A stretch of 34,347 bases of DNA from a virus. Both the position numbers and the translations under genes were made by a program. Location: IMG/VR virus record IMGVR_UViG_3300009168_000084, positions 1 through 34,347 of that record. One strand, given 5' to 3'. Numbering within the stretch: the first letter of the stretch is position 1; each line of letters opens with the position of its first letter. The notes under the pieces are model-generated. The model was not told the origin of the DNA. It did not search any database and was given only the letters and a program-made list of their open reading frames with translations. Positions 1 to 9,800 of the stretch are shown here, one piece after another.

Positions 1-3000
1 CTTACCTTTCTGAACATTGTACCACCAGGAAACTACATTCCCCCAATCATAATTCCTATGGTTAGGAAGATAGCCTGCATCAGACTCTTTAGTAAGGTCA
101 ATAACTTTCTTCTCTAACATAGTACGCACATTATAAGATATATCCCTTGCCTCAATTGCCAGATCTTTAAGATGGTCTGCTTCAAGAGGGGTAGTAAGCT
201 CTGTAAAACGCTCAGGATGTAACAAGGCTTCTATTGATATCTCATTAAGTCTATTCTCCTTACCTCTGACATCATCTGGATTTGTATAATATCTTATCTT
301 TCCTGTCTTATCATCAAGTTCATAGTTATTAAAATAAGAGGTAAGTTTATCAACGTCAAAGTCTGATCCTGCCTTTGCCACTATTTCCTTGGGTAATATA
401 ACCTTTAAACCATGATAATGTGGAAGAAACTTAACTATTTCCCCCACTTCAAGAGTACTAAGTTTCTGACTAGGTATTCGATTCATAGGAATAGTAAGTA
501 TTTTAAAGAAGTCCTTCCCAAGTAACTTAACATCCTTACGCAGGATTGCGTCATTTAAGACATCAAGACCTCCTATACTTTCTACATAATCTATCCAAGA
601 AATAGGCAAAGCTACCATTATCTGCATTGGTCTAACTCTTCCAGACTGCATTCTATAGAATTTCAGGTTAGCATTATAAATAGCAGATGATTCCTGAATA
701 AGCATATCTCCCGGAGTCTTACGACTAATTACCTCATTTCTAATTACAGACATTAATACTTCTTCTATCTTAAACTTACTTACTGTAGAATCAAATGTAT
801 TAGGATCATTCCTTGGAAGCAAGGCAAGTTCTATTCCTTCCAGGATATTATAAGGCATTAATCTGTGCTCAAACAGGTTTACAAGCCTATTCTGGAATGT
901 CTCAATTGTTTTACCCTTAGGAAGTCCCCAGGCTTCTCTCTCTTCATACCAGACAAGTCCAAATGAATCTATTATCTGCTGACGTTTTATTCTTACTATG
1001 TCATTAATAGTAGTCATGTATTCATCGTGTAGTTCTTTTAAATGTGGATCTTTTAGAACTTGTCCGTTATTAAATACATCATAGAATTCAATTCTCTGTC
1101 TCTGGGTAGATATTGTTACTTCCTTCTTACTCTCATCAGCTATATCAAGTTGGAGTCCAAAATCTGAATATCTTAATTCCTGACTTTCATAACCTTCTAC
1201 AGGAGTTTTTCCTCTGGCATTAAATAAGGATTGAGTCTGTTTAACAGATCCTTTCATAGTACTTCTGAATGCAAGTATACCCTGACCCTTATCTAACATT
1301 GATAACAAGGTAGATAAAAATGGATTGTCATTATCTATAGCCGAAGGAAATATAGGGGCAGTAGATGTTTTAAAGAACTGCATTGCATTTATTCCCTGTA
1401 TATCATTAATTATTCCAAATCCCTGAGGCTTCTGTATAGTAAGATTAGCTAATTCTTTTATAGTTAGTTCCTTCCCCTCAAACATAGGAATAACAGGAAT
1501 TTTTCCTTCAGTATGTTTGTAAAATATTCCAGTAGGACTAGTAAACATACTGGCATCTACTTTATCAAAGAAAGGAAGTTTAACCTTACTTTTCTTCAAC
1601 TCAAGGATACGGATAATGAATTTCTGCATCTCCCACTGATAGGTCTTTTCATAATTATTATTCCAGGAACCATGACGGAGCAGAATATCCCTATACTCAT
1701 CTAAGGTAGCATAAGACTGAGCATCAGTTGTATTTATATCTTCATAATTAAGATCTTTATTCTCTCCAATAATATCATCTACTACAATAAGGTCAAGGGC
1801 TTCAGTTCTGGTTCTTCTATCAACTCTCCTGTATAAAGCTTCAAGGTTACCTCTAAGATCAACTCCATCCGCAAGATTATATCTTGGAGAAGTTGAGCCT
1901 GTAACTCTCTTATGAAAATTCACAGGGTTGTCCCATAAAGCTATATCACCTAAGAACATCTTAAGTTGTTCCTGAGCTCCTACAAATTGAGTGTAATTAG
2001 CAAACAGGATCATTCTCTCAAGATCCTTAGGAGCTATCATTCCATCATAACCTAAGGTTAAATTAAACTTATTCTTATTAGTGACTACATCACTATCAAT
2101 TCCTCTCCAGAAATAACCAAGGATTTTATCACCTTTAACATTAAGACTTTCATTAATAAGGTTATCTTCCAGGAGAGACTGTTTAGTTAGAATAATTTGA
2201 TCATCTATAAACCTATCGAAGGATCGGTCTATATAGTCTGCATAGGTTGCTATAAATGTTTCTGTAAGTCCTACAGCATCAGCAACAGTATCTCCAGTCT
2301 TCTCCAGGGTTGCCTGAAAATCTTCTAATGGTTTAGGCACAGGATCTTCATAATTAAGTATCCTGTCATATAAGAAGTTAAATACTCTTAGCTCTCTTCC
2401 CAGAGTCTTATAGGAGTTTATATTTCCTCCCCAGTTATCAGGATCAATAATTAAAGCAAAGGAAGTAACCAACTCATCTCTCAGATAGTCAAACATATCC
2501 TGCTTAAACCTACTTCTGGTTATATTATAGTTAGGTTTTCCTAACTGGAATCCAAGTTCTACCTTTCTTTCAGCTGACCTGAGATAAGGACAAATACCAT
2601 TAAATAAGGCATTTATACTTATAGATTTATAATCTCCAAATGTTGCTTTAGATATCTCTGAACCATGTCTTGAGTTCTGAGATTGTACTCCCTTAAGTAT
2701 TACTATATTTATCTTCTGTCCTGAAAGTGAAGCTTCTGCATATTTTGAATGCATATTGAATAAGCTTCCATGAGTTCCATCCCAAGGCATAAGCTTTCTA
2801 ACTTCATCTGGTATATCACGACTACCATCAGGATTAATTTTTACCTTGTTTAAAGCATTAACAACATTCGTAACATGGGAATTTAGAATAATTGAGTATT
2901 CACGGTTTCCATCCTGATTAGTGAACGAGAGATCTTCATCATTTATAATAAATGATTTTGCATACTCTACCAGTTCCTTAACCTCAGCCTGATTCTCCAG

Positions 3001-6000
3001 GACATCAGAGTTGAAAAGATCTGCAAGATACAGTTCCTTACCTTTTCTGGCAATTATCTCCTGAGATAGATAAGTTATATAATTATCTATTATCTTATAA
3101 TTTTTTATATCTTCATATGTCCTGGATAAAGTTAAAGTTATACCCATACCCTTAAGGATATCAAGGTAAGCATTCTTTCTATCAACACTACCATCAGCTA
3201 ACTTCCAGGAAGCTTCAATAGCTTTTTGTACATTGGCTGTAACTATTATATATTTACCTCTCTTAGCTGATGCAGATCTTGCAATAAAATGTTCAGGAGG
3301 TATATTAGTTATCTGAGATTCTCCAAATCGGGCCTTGAAAGCTTTCTCATTATCTCTTATATCATTATTATCAGCCCCTCTGAACCACCATCCAGCAGGA
3401 GCATGAACTCTTATAGGAATACCAAGCTTTAACGCTGCTTTAGCTCCAGCCTCATCTACGCCTGTTTGTCCTCCTGTACGAACCTGTTCAATTTTAACCT
3501 TCAGGGCAGGAGATTCAACTATAGCTTTCAGTATATTATAAACTACTTCATCTATCTTCTCCTGAGATATACCATTTCTAACTAATGTATAAAGACCATT
3601 TCCCGCAATATTTATAGTTATATTTTTAAATAGATTATCACTTGCAAGAAAATTTAATCTTTCAGCTATTACTGCAGCTGTTTCAGCTGACATGGTGGGA
3701 TCATTTGGATCCAGTTGTAACCCAAGATATTTATTACGCTTGTCTTCCCATTCATAAGGAGCTTCCTTCGTCTTAGGATTAAGATTATTATTAGGGTCTC
3801 CTGCAAATTCAGCAGTTCTTATCTCTCCAAAAGTTGTAAAGTCTACTGCCAATGCGAGTGTAGCATCAGTCTCCTTTGCATTCTCTCTGGTTCTTACTAC
3901 ATATCCAGGACCTCTGGCAACAGTAAAATCAATTTTCTTCTCTGACACTTTAGGTATCACTGCAAGTTTACGAGCTGCATTCTGCCATCTATTCTTTATA
4001 ACAGTATCATTACGAAATTCAACAGGACTGAATGTATATTTCTTTCCATCATAAGAGTATTTGGTTATTACAGGAGTGCTTCGGGTATTGGAAAATGATC
4101 TTACGAACTGGGCTCTTAGTTTCATAATACCAGGAGGAACATTCTTCTGTTCGGACTTAAGCCTGGCAAGAAGAACATTTATAGGTTTTGTATAAGCTAC
4201 TTTCTTCTCAGACAATCTTCGTAATTCATCTGCATAGTCATTAAAGTCTCCCCCAAGACCTACCATAGTATTCTTTAGGAAGGTCATCATCTTATTAAAA
4301 TGAACAACGGTACGAACCTTATATTGAGATAAATCCCCTTCTACTCTATCATCTTTAGAAATACCAGGAAGTCCTGCTATAAGCATTCTTACAGGATCTT
4401 CTACAAGGTCAGATAGATTTATAGTGGAACTCTCTCTGAAAGCAAATGAACTTCTCCCAGCTTTCTCATCTTCTGGTATATCCAGCTCTTCGTATGTACC
4501 AAGCTTTTGTACATTCATACGATACTGTTGTAATAACCTTACATGCTCACTGACCAGATCTTTAAAATTATCCAGGATTTTCTGATAAGGAGTATTAGTA
4601 CCTTTACGTTCTACCTGTCTGGTATAATACTTTCTTAATGAATCATATACTAAATCTAAGTTGAAATCCAGGTTAGTAAGAACTGTATCAGTTAAATTTA
4701 ATTTTTCATAAAATAACACATTAAAAAAGGAATAATTTATCTCCTCAATAAAATCTCTGGTCTCCTGATTACTAAGGTTAGCTATACGATTCCTATCAAG
4801 ATCATTAGGAAGCTCGGTTGGATAGATATCAAATGAATTATTCCTAAGTAAATCAAAAGATCTTTCTATCTTAAAATCCTTATTAGAAGTTCTGGTTATA
4901 TGAAACAGTTCAAGGATTATATCAAGGATCTTCTGAAACAGATTCCTCTTAACAGGTTCCTCCTTGGCAAATGTATAACTGTTAGGACTCAACATATACA
5001 TTCTGAATTCTTCAGCAAGAATCTCTTCCGCCTTTTTATCAGTAGTATCAGGCTGATTTAACCTTCTGCGAACCTCATCATATAACTCAGTCCTTTCCTT
5101 AAATGTAAGAACTAATTGAGAGAATGCATGGAATCCCTCGTGGTAACCTGTACCAACTTCTGCTATAGAACTAAGTAAGATCGTAGCATGTCTGTTCAGT
5201 CTACCCCAGGCTTTATTGTCAATTAAACCATCAATTACTTCTACCGGGATGTTAGGAAACTTTTCTTTAAGCCAGGTCCTAATGGATGTTAAATCTTCTA
5301 ATTCATATGTACCTAGTCTCTTAGTAGCTAATCTTTCAAGAGGAGGTTCCTCAGGTTTCTTAATAGTAATAGGTTTACCAAGATTCTGATCTTCTTCATC
5401 TATAATATCATCATATATATCTCTTGGAACAGCAGTATCTGGTTTATTTGGAATAGTAGTAACATTAAAGCTATCACCAAGATCATTAATATCAGGCTCT
5501 CTTTGTTGAGGAGCTGATGGAGGAATTAAGACATCCTTACCTGTCTTACGCTTCTGGCGTTCAGCAAATGATATACCTTTCTTTGGTAGTTCCTCAATAG
5601 GTTTAGGAACTACTACAGGTTCTTTAGCTGTTGGTTGAGGCTTTTGTTCAGCCTTCTTCTTCCTATCTGCAAATGATACACTCTTTCCACCTTTTGGTAC
5701 ATCAGTAGTGGTAGCACTTTTATTAGTATTTATAACTGGAATAGGTTTAAGCCCGGCTGAGAAGTTTATAGACTGATTAAGATATCTGGCATTTTTAGTC
5801 TGCACACTTTCTAATCCTGAAGGAGGTTGCTTCTTAACATATACAGTTCCTTTAGGAATGCTATTATCCTTAGAGAATAAGAATCCAAGATATCCACCAT
5901 CTTTAGGAGTCCAGGTTCGCTCTGAGAGCTCACTCTTTTCATTAAGAACTATCTCTGTAAATTCAGTAGCATTTTTAAGATTATTTGAGAAGTTCCAGAA

Positions 6001-9000
6001 CTTTGTAGATAGAAACTCTTTAAGTTCAGTCTCATATCTTCCGGATGCAACATCTGCTACATCAAGTTCATAATTACCAAATACCAATAAATCTAAAGTC
6101 TTAGTCTTCTTATCTTTATATGTAAAGAATATCTTATGCTTGGATTGTTCTCCTTTATTGTTACGAACTCCCATATAAAGGATATTCCTAAGATACTGTT
6201 CAAGTTGTTTATTATTCTCTGGATCTTTAGCATACTCCTGAATGATCTTTGTAACCAGATCTACCGAACCTGTCTGTAATAAAGTCCTCGGTTTAATTAG
6301 TTCAAATAGATTATCTGTCTCAATATACCAGTATCCGTTTGTAAGCTTATGTTCAAATCCCACTCTTGTTGTAGGAATTGTTTCTAAGTAAGCTGCAGCT
6401 TCAGGTTTAACCTTATATGTCATAATAAGAGAGCCTATATTATTCAAGGTAACTCCTGAAAGTGAATCTATAAGGTCTAATTCATCAGCACCTACTTTAT
6501 CTCTATGCCCCGGATTAATACTATGTATAGTTAATTCAACAGAATTTGTTTCTAACTGTTTTCTGAACTCTTCATATTTTGGAATAGTTTTTGTAACTGT
6601 ATCTATGGCATATTGTTTAGCAGCTGTCTGTTCATCAGGAGTTAAAGGTCTGTTAACTATACCAATAGTTCCAGCATAATCCTTCATTAACCTATTCATA
6701 GCAAACCTGGACTCCATTCCTGCAGTATCAATCGTTGCAAGGGGTAGGGCTGAGTACACCAGAAAAGTCTGCTCTGCATCAAGTTCACCATTCTTACCAA
6801 GTTTAAGAGGAGTATCTCCTTCAAATATAACTATTTTTATATCATTTACAGCTTCCTGTGGAATAGCACCACCAAAAGCTATCAGCTCATCAAAAGTTTT
6901 ATAAACAGATAATCCTGTCTCAGTTTTTGTACCATCCCAGAACTTAATATTCTGTCTTATAAAATTATCAAGAGGAAGATTCCTTACCTGTTCAACAGTA
7001 AAGGTTCTTGCTTTAAATCTATAATTACTATTCTTATCTATAAGTCTTGCATACTTATTAACAAATATTGTCCAACGGGCTGCATCATCATTACCTTTAT
7101 CCACCTGTGTCTGATCTCCTACAGATAACAACCAGTTCTCAACATGTCTTTCAGGTCTGAATACATGACGTTCTACAATATCATATCCCAAGGTATAAGG
7201 ATCAGTAATACGCATAGTACCAAATCCATCCTCTGGCATAGTCTCATTTGAACTTACCGAATCTTTATCAAATACAGTTACTTTCGCAATTTTCGTAACA
7301 GCTCTTGACTCAGGAGTATAAGTAATTCCATGATAGGTAACTTTATTACCTACTCCAAATGTACCTATATCATCAATAAGATTATTAGTAATAGTCTTAC
7401 CTTCTTCCTCATAGGACTCGGTCTTAAACAGTATCTCAAGTTCGCTAGCTTCATTCTTTCCAAGTACTTCTCCAACTAAAGTAATCTTTCGACCATTCTG
7501 ATCTTTTAATACTGTAGTGACTTCTCCAGACCTGCGGAATGCCTTACCATCTATTTCTTCAAACTTAACAGCATCATTATAGATTTTTTTAAGCTCAGGA
7601 TCAAGTCCCTCACTCTCTTTAGCCATTTGAAGATCTATTGCATTCGCAACATCAAAACCTGTTGCCTCCTCACGCATCTTCTTAAATGACTTAAAGTATT
7701 TATTAAGTGTATCATAGTTATATAATGCAGAAAGCTCAGGCATAGCTTGTTCTATTGTATTCACATGCCCCGATATATTCTTTATGATCTTCTCAGCATC
7801 TGCTATATCTGCTTTAGTCATATCAGACTTCTGTTCATTAAGAGACTGCTTAAGATCTTCCACCATCTTCTGATTATATTTAGTTTCAGGAGATGTTATA
7901 GATACTACTTTATCCAGGCTGGTTGTAAAAGCAGATAACTGATTCCTAAGCTGATTGATTCTACTGGAAGAATTAGTGATTCTTAACTCATGAGTAAACT
8001 TATCATGTTTTATAATCTGACTAAAATCATCAAATAAAGCTTTTTCTTCTTTATTATATTTAACTGCCCCAAGATTTATATCATGGGTATTAGTTATTCT
8101 ATCATACAATTTTTGGAACTGTACTACCTTATTTCTAAGATCTCGTCTTGTCTCTTCAAAAGTTGATCCTGGAATACCTTCTTCTTTGGCAAATTCAATA
8201 TCCTTGGCTGCAATATTATCTATATAATATAATGCTGCCTCAAGTCCTCCTTCAAGTTCAAGGAAGGGAAGAAATGTCTCAAAATCTTTGGCATTCTTCT
8301 CTTGTTCAAAAGCTTCAGTATTACCTTCCATGGCAAACTTAACCAGACGTTTATTTCTTGCCAGTCCTTTGGTCTTCTCAGCCATGAACTCATCAGCTTT
8401 ATTTGGATCTTCAATATACTTACCAGACTCATCGGTAGCATATGTACCATCAGGATTCTTCATAAGAAGATCCCTATGACTTATATATCTGGCTATCTCA
8501 TTATCCTTAACTAATTTATGAAAATTACCAAGCAGCTTATCCTGATATTTCATATTCCGTATAGTCTGGAATGCAGACATACCAGATCCAAGTAAGCTTC
8601 CAAGAGCCACACTCTTACCAAATTCCAAGTCTCCAAGACTATCCCTATAGGTATCCCAAAGCTGACCTACTTCTTTTATGAACCCATCATCATTGGTAGC
8701 TTCTTCTTCAGCCAGACGTTGCGCAGCATACTGAGATCCTTCTTCCCAAAATCCTTCTTTTACAGTACCAGCAAGCAGAGTCTTAGATAATTGTCCTAGC
8801 TTATTAAATGTAGTCCTTGGTACTATCTCATCCAGGATAGCAGCACCTGGACCGAATGCTCTCTTAAACATAGATTTGGATGCTATCTCAGGAGCTTTCT
8901 CTAGGGCATAATTCTTTATTAACCCAGCTTTACCAAATAACCATTTCTGGTCTATATAGTTAGAGATAGACAAGATCCCCCAGTTCTTCTTCATTACATC

Positions 9001-9795
9001 AACTGCAGCTTCTCCTGCCTTTGTCTTATCTCCTGTAGTAGCTAATACATTCTTATAAGATTCTCCAGCTTCAGCACTAGCTTCAAATAAAGTATTTATT
9101 GCAGTAGATGCTATATCATCTATTCTATCTGCAGTCTTTATAGTTGCTGTTCCTGGCTTAATTAACCTTGCTGCCTTAGCACCAAACTTAATACCTTTTC
9201 TAAGTACTAAACCTGGAACTAAGAATGATAGTAAGAAACCTATCCCATCAGCTCCTTCATTAGCCCAGAAGGCTGTAGAGAACAAATTCTTAAATAAGCC
9301 CCCTTGCTTTAGAGCATCTGTCGTATATGCAGGGAATAAGTCTTTAAGTTGCTCTTCTTTTCCTTGGATTGCCCTTTGATAAGCGTTATCAACAATCATA
9401 CCCATATCTTCTATACGGGCACCATTTAATCCCCAGGCTACTGCACCACCAAGATATCCTGGAAGCTGCATAACTTCAGAAGCTACTTTAATACCTATCC
9501 TTGGGAACATTGAAGCAAATCTGCCAAGATCAGATTGCTGTTGAGCAAGAAGATTCTCCTGACTTAGAGTAGGGTCATAGAATTGCCCTAGCCTGCGCTC
9601 ATAACTTTTTGGTTGAGGGGCTGTCTGTACAGGAGTAATATCTATAGCAGCTTCCGGATTATACTTAAATCCCCTGAAGATCTCAGGTCTCTCTAAGAGA
9701 AGTTCCGTGAATGTCTTCTGGGGACTTGAAGGTAGATCTGGAAATTTAGCATCCTGTTCTGCTTGTAGATTCTTGGTTTCTTCGTATAAAGCCAT
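1..9795 (-). CDS. Giant virion RNA polymerase multidomain protein (partial, C-terminus beyond window)
   Basis: The frame is open from ATG at 9795 to base 1, 3265 codons with no stop, and continues past the left edge. Residues 3145-3149 read DFDVD within GSDFDVDK, the metal-binding catalytic loop of the crAss-like virion RNA polymerase family (DFDID in phage phi14:2 gp66). Such polymerases are packaged, injected and transcribe early genes. Upstream lie an N-terminal part with a hydrophobic stretch (about 185-198), typical of ejected proteins; a disordered Pro/Lys/Glu-rich linker (about 1350-1490); a gluzincin-like motif HEGFH (1552-1556) with Glu-rich AEEILAEEF (1589-1597) as likely third zinc ligand; and a SLOG/YpsA-like GGQTGVD (2108-2114). 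It follows the cargo gene by 5 bases and should share its transcript. Identification as polymerase is strong; roles of the other domains are inferred. Confidence 0.88.
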   Translation of the reverse strand, partial: MALYEETKNLQAEQDAKFPDLPSSPQKTFTELLLERPEIFRGFKYNPEAAIDITPVQTAPQPKSYERRLGQFYDPTLSQENLLAQQQSDLGRFASMFPRIGIKVASEVMQLPGYLGGAVAWGLNGARIEDMGMIVDNAYQRAIQGKEEQLKDLFPAYTTDALKQGGLFKNLFSTAFWANEGADGIGFLLSFLVPGLVLRKGIKFGAKAARLIKPGTATIKTADRIDDIASTAINTLFEASAEAGESYKNVLATTGDKTKAGEAAVDVMKKNWGILSISNYIDQKWLFGKAGLIKNYALEKAPEIASKSMFKRAFGPGAAILDEIVPRTTFNKLGQLSKTLLAGTVKEGFWEEGSQYAAQRLAEEEATNDDGFIKEVGQLWDTYRDSLGDLEFGKSVALGSLLGSGMSAFQTIRNMKYQDKLLGNFHKLVKDNEIARYISHRDLLMKNPDGTYATDESGKYIEDPNKADEFMAEKTKGLARNKRLVKFAMEGNTEAFEQEKNAKDFETFLPFLELEGGLEAALYYIDNIAAKDIEFAKEEGIPGSTFEETRRDLRNKVVQFQKLYDRITNTHDINLGAVKYNKEEKALFDDFSQIIKHDKFTHELRITNSSSRINQLRNQLSAFTTSLDKVVSITSPETKYNQKMVEDLKQSLNEQKSDMTKADIADAEKIIKNISGHVNTIEQAMPELSALYNYDTLNKYFKSFKKMREEATGFDVANAIDLQMAKESEGLDPELKKIYNDAVKFEEIDGKAFRRSGEVTTVLKDQNGRKITLVGEVLGKNEASELEILFKTESYEEEGKTITNNLIDDIGTFGVGNKVTYHGITYTPESRAVTKIAKVTVFDKDSVSSNETMPEDGFGTMRITDPYTLGYDIVERHVFRPERHVENWLLSVGDQTQVDKGNDDAARWTIFVNKYARLIDKNSNYRFKARTFTVEQVRNLPLDNFIRQNIKFWDGTKTETGLSVYKTFDELIAFGGAIPQEAVNDIKIVIFEGDTPLKLGKNGELDAEQTFLVYSALPLATIDTAGMESRFAMNRLMKDYAGTIGIVNRPLTPDEQTAAKQYAIDTVTKTIPKYEEFRKQLETNSVELTIHSINPGHRDKVGADELDLIDSLSGVTLNNIGSLIMTYKVKPEAAAYLETIPTTRVGFEHKLTNGYWYIETDNLFELIKPRTLLQTGSVDLVTKIIQEYAKDPENNKQLEQYLRNILYMGVRNNKGEQSKHKIFFTYKDKKTKTLDLLVFGNYELDVADVASGRYETELKEFLSTKFWNFSNNLKNATEFTEIVLNEKSELSERTWTPKDGGYLGFLFSKDNSIPKGTVYVKKQPPSGLESVQTKNARYLNQSINFSAGLKPIPVINTNKSATTTDVPKGGKSVSFADRKKKAEQKPQPTAKEPVVVPKPIEELPKKGISFAERQKRKTGKDVLIPPSAPQQREPDINDLGDSFNVTTIPNKPDTAVPRDIYDDIIDEEDQNLGKPITIKKPEEPPLERLATKRLGTYELEDLTSIRTWLKEKFPNIPVEVIDGLIDNKAWGRLNRHATILLSSIAEVGTGYHEGFHAFSQLVLTFKERTELYDEVRRRLNQPDTTDKKAEEILAEEFRMYMLSPNSYTFAKEEPVKRNLFQKILDIILELFHITRTSNKDFKIERSFDLLRNNSFDIYPTELPNDLDRNRIANLSNQETRDFIEEINYSFFNVLFYEKLNLTDTVLTNLDFNLDLVYDSLRKYYTRQVERKGTNTPYQKILDNFKDLVSEHVRLLQQYRMNVQKLGTYEELDIPEDEKAGRSSFAFRESSTINLSDLVEDPVRMLIAGLPGISKDDRVEGDLSQYKVRTVVHFNKMMTFLKNTMVGLGGDFNDYADELRRLSEKKVAYTKPINVLLARLKSEQKNVPPGIMKLRAQFVRSFSNTRSTPVITKYSYDGKKYTFSPVEFRNDTVIKNRWQNAARKLAVIPKVSEKKIDFTVARGPGYVVRTRENAKETDATLALAVDFTTFGEIRTAEFAGDPNNNLNPKTKEAPYEWEDKRNKYLGLQLDPNDPTMSAETAAVIAERLNFLASDNLFKNITINIAGNGLYTLVRNGISQEKIDEVVYNILKAIVESPALKVKIEQVRTGGQTGVDEAGAKAALKLGIPIRVHAPAGWWFRGADNNDIRDNEKAFKARFGESQITNIPPEHFIARSASAKRGKYIIVTANVQKAIEASWKLADGSVDRKNAYLDILKGMGITLTLSRTYEDIKNYKIIDNYITYLSQEIIARKGKELYLADLFNSDVLENQAEVKELVEYAKSFIINDEDLSFTNQDGNREYSIILNSHVTNVVNALNKVKINPDGSRDIPDEVRKLMPWDGTHGSLFNMHSKYAEASLSGQKINIVILKGVQSQNSRHGSEISKATFGDYKSISINALFNGICPYLRSAERKVELGFQLGKPNYNITRSRFKQDMFDYLRDELVTSFALIIDPDNWGGNINSYKTLGRELRVFNFLYDRILNYEDPVPKPLEDFQATLEKTGDTVADAVGLTETFIATYADYIDRSFDRFIDDQIILTKQSLLEDNLINESLNVKGDKILGYFWRGIDSDVVTNKNKFNLTLGYDGMIAPKDLERMILFANYTQFVGAQEQLKMFLGDIALWDNPVNFHKRVTGSTSPRYNLADGVDLRGNLEALYRRVDRRTRTEALDLIVVDDIIGENKDLNYEDINTTDAQSYATLDEYRDILLRHGSWNNNYEKTYQWEMQKFIIRILELKKSKVKLPFFDKVDASMFTSPTGIFYKHTEGKIPVIPMFEGKELTIKELANLTIQKPQGFGIINDIQGINAMQFFKTSTAPIFPSAIDNDNPFLSTLLSMLDKGQGILAFRSTMKGSVKQTQSLFNARGKTPVEGYESQELRYSDFGLQLDIADESKKEVTISTQRQRIEFYDVFNNGQVLKDPHLKELHDEYMTTINDIVRIKRQQIIDSFGLVWYEEREAWGLPKGKTIETFQNRLVNLFEHRLMPYNILEGIELALLPRNDPNTFDSTVSKFKIEEVLMSVIRNEVISRKTPGDMLIQESSAIYNANLKFYRMQSGRVRPMQIMVALPISWIDYVESIGGLDVLNDAILRKDVKLLGKDFFKILTIPMNRIPSQKLSTLEVGEIVKFLPHYHGLKVILPKEIVAKAGSDFDVDKLTSYFNNYELDDKTGKIRYYTNPDDVRGKENRLNEISIEALLHPERFTELTTPLEADHLKDLAIEARDISYNVRTMLEKKVIDLTKESDAGYLPNHRNYDWGNVVSWWYNVQKGK

Positions 9796-9800
9796 AATTA

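Noticed and set aside
1513-8514. Short plus-strand and alternative-frame open frames inside the giant gene
   Set aside because: They lie fully within the verified 3265-codon frame and have unlikely composition and no recognisable domain.
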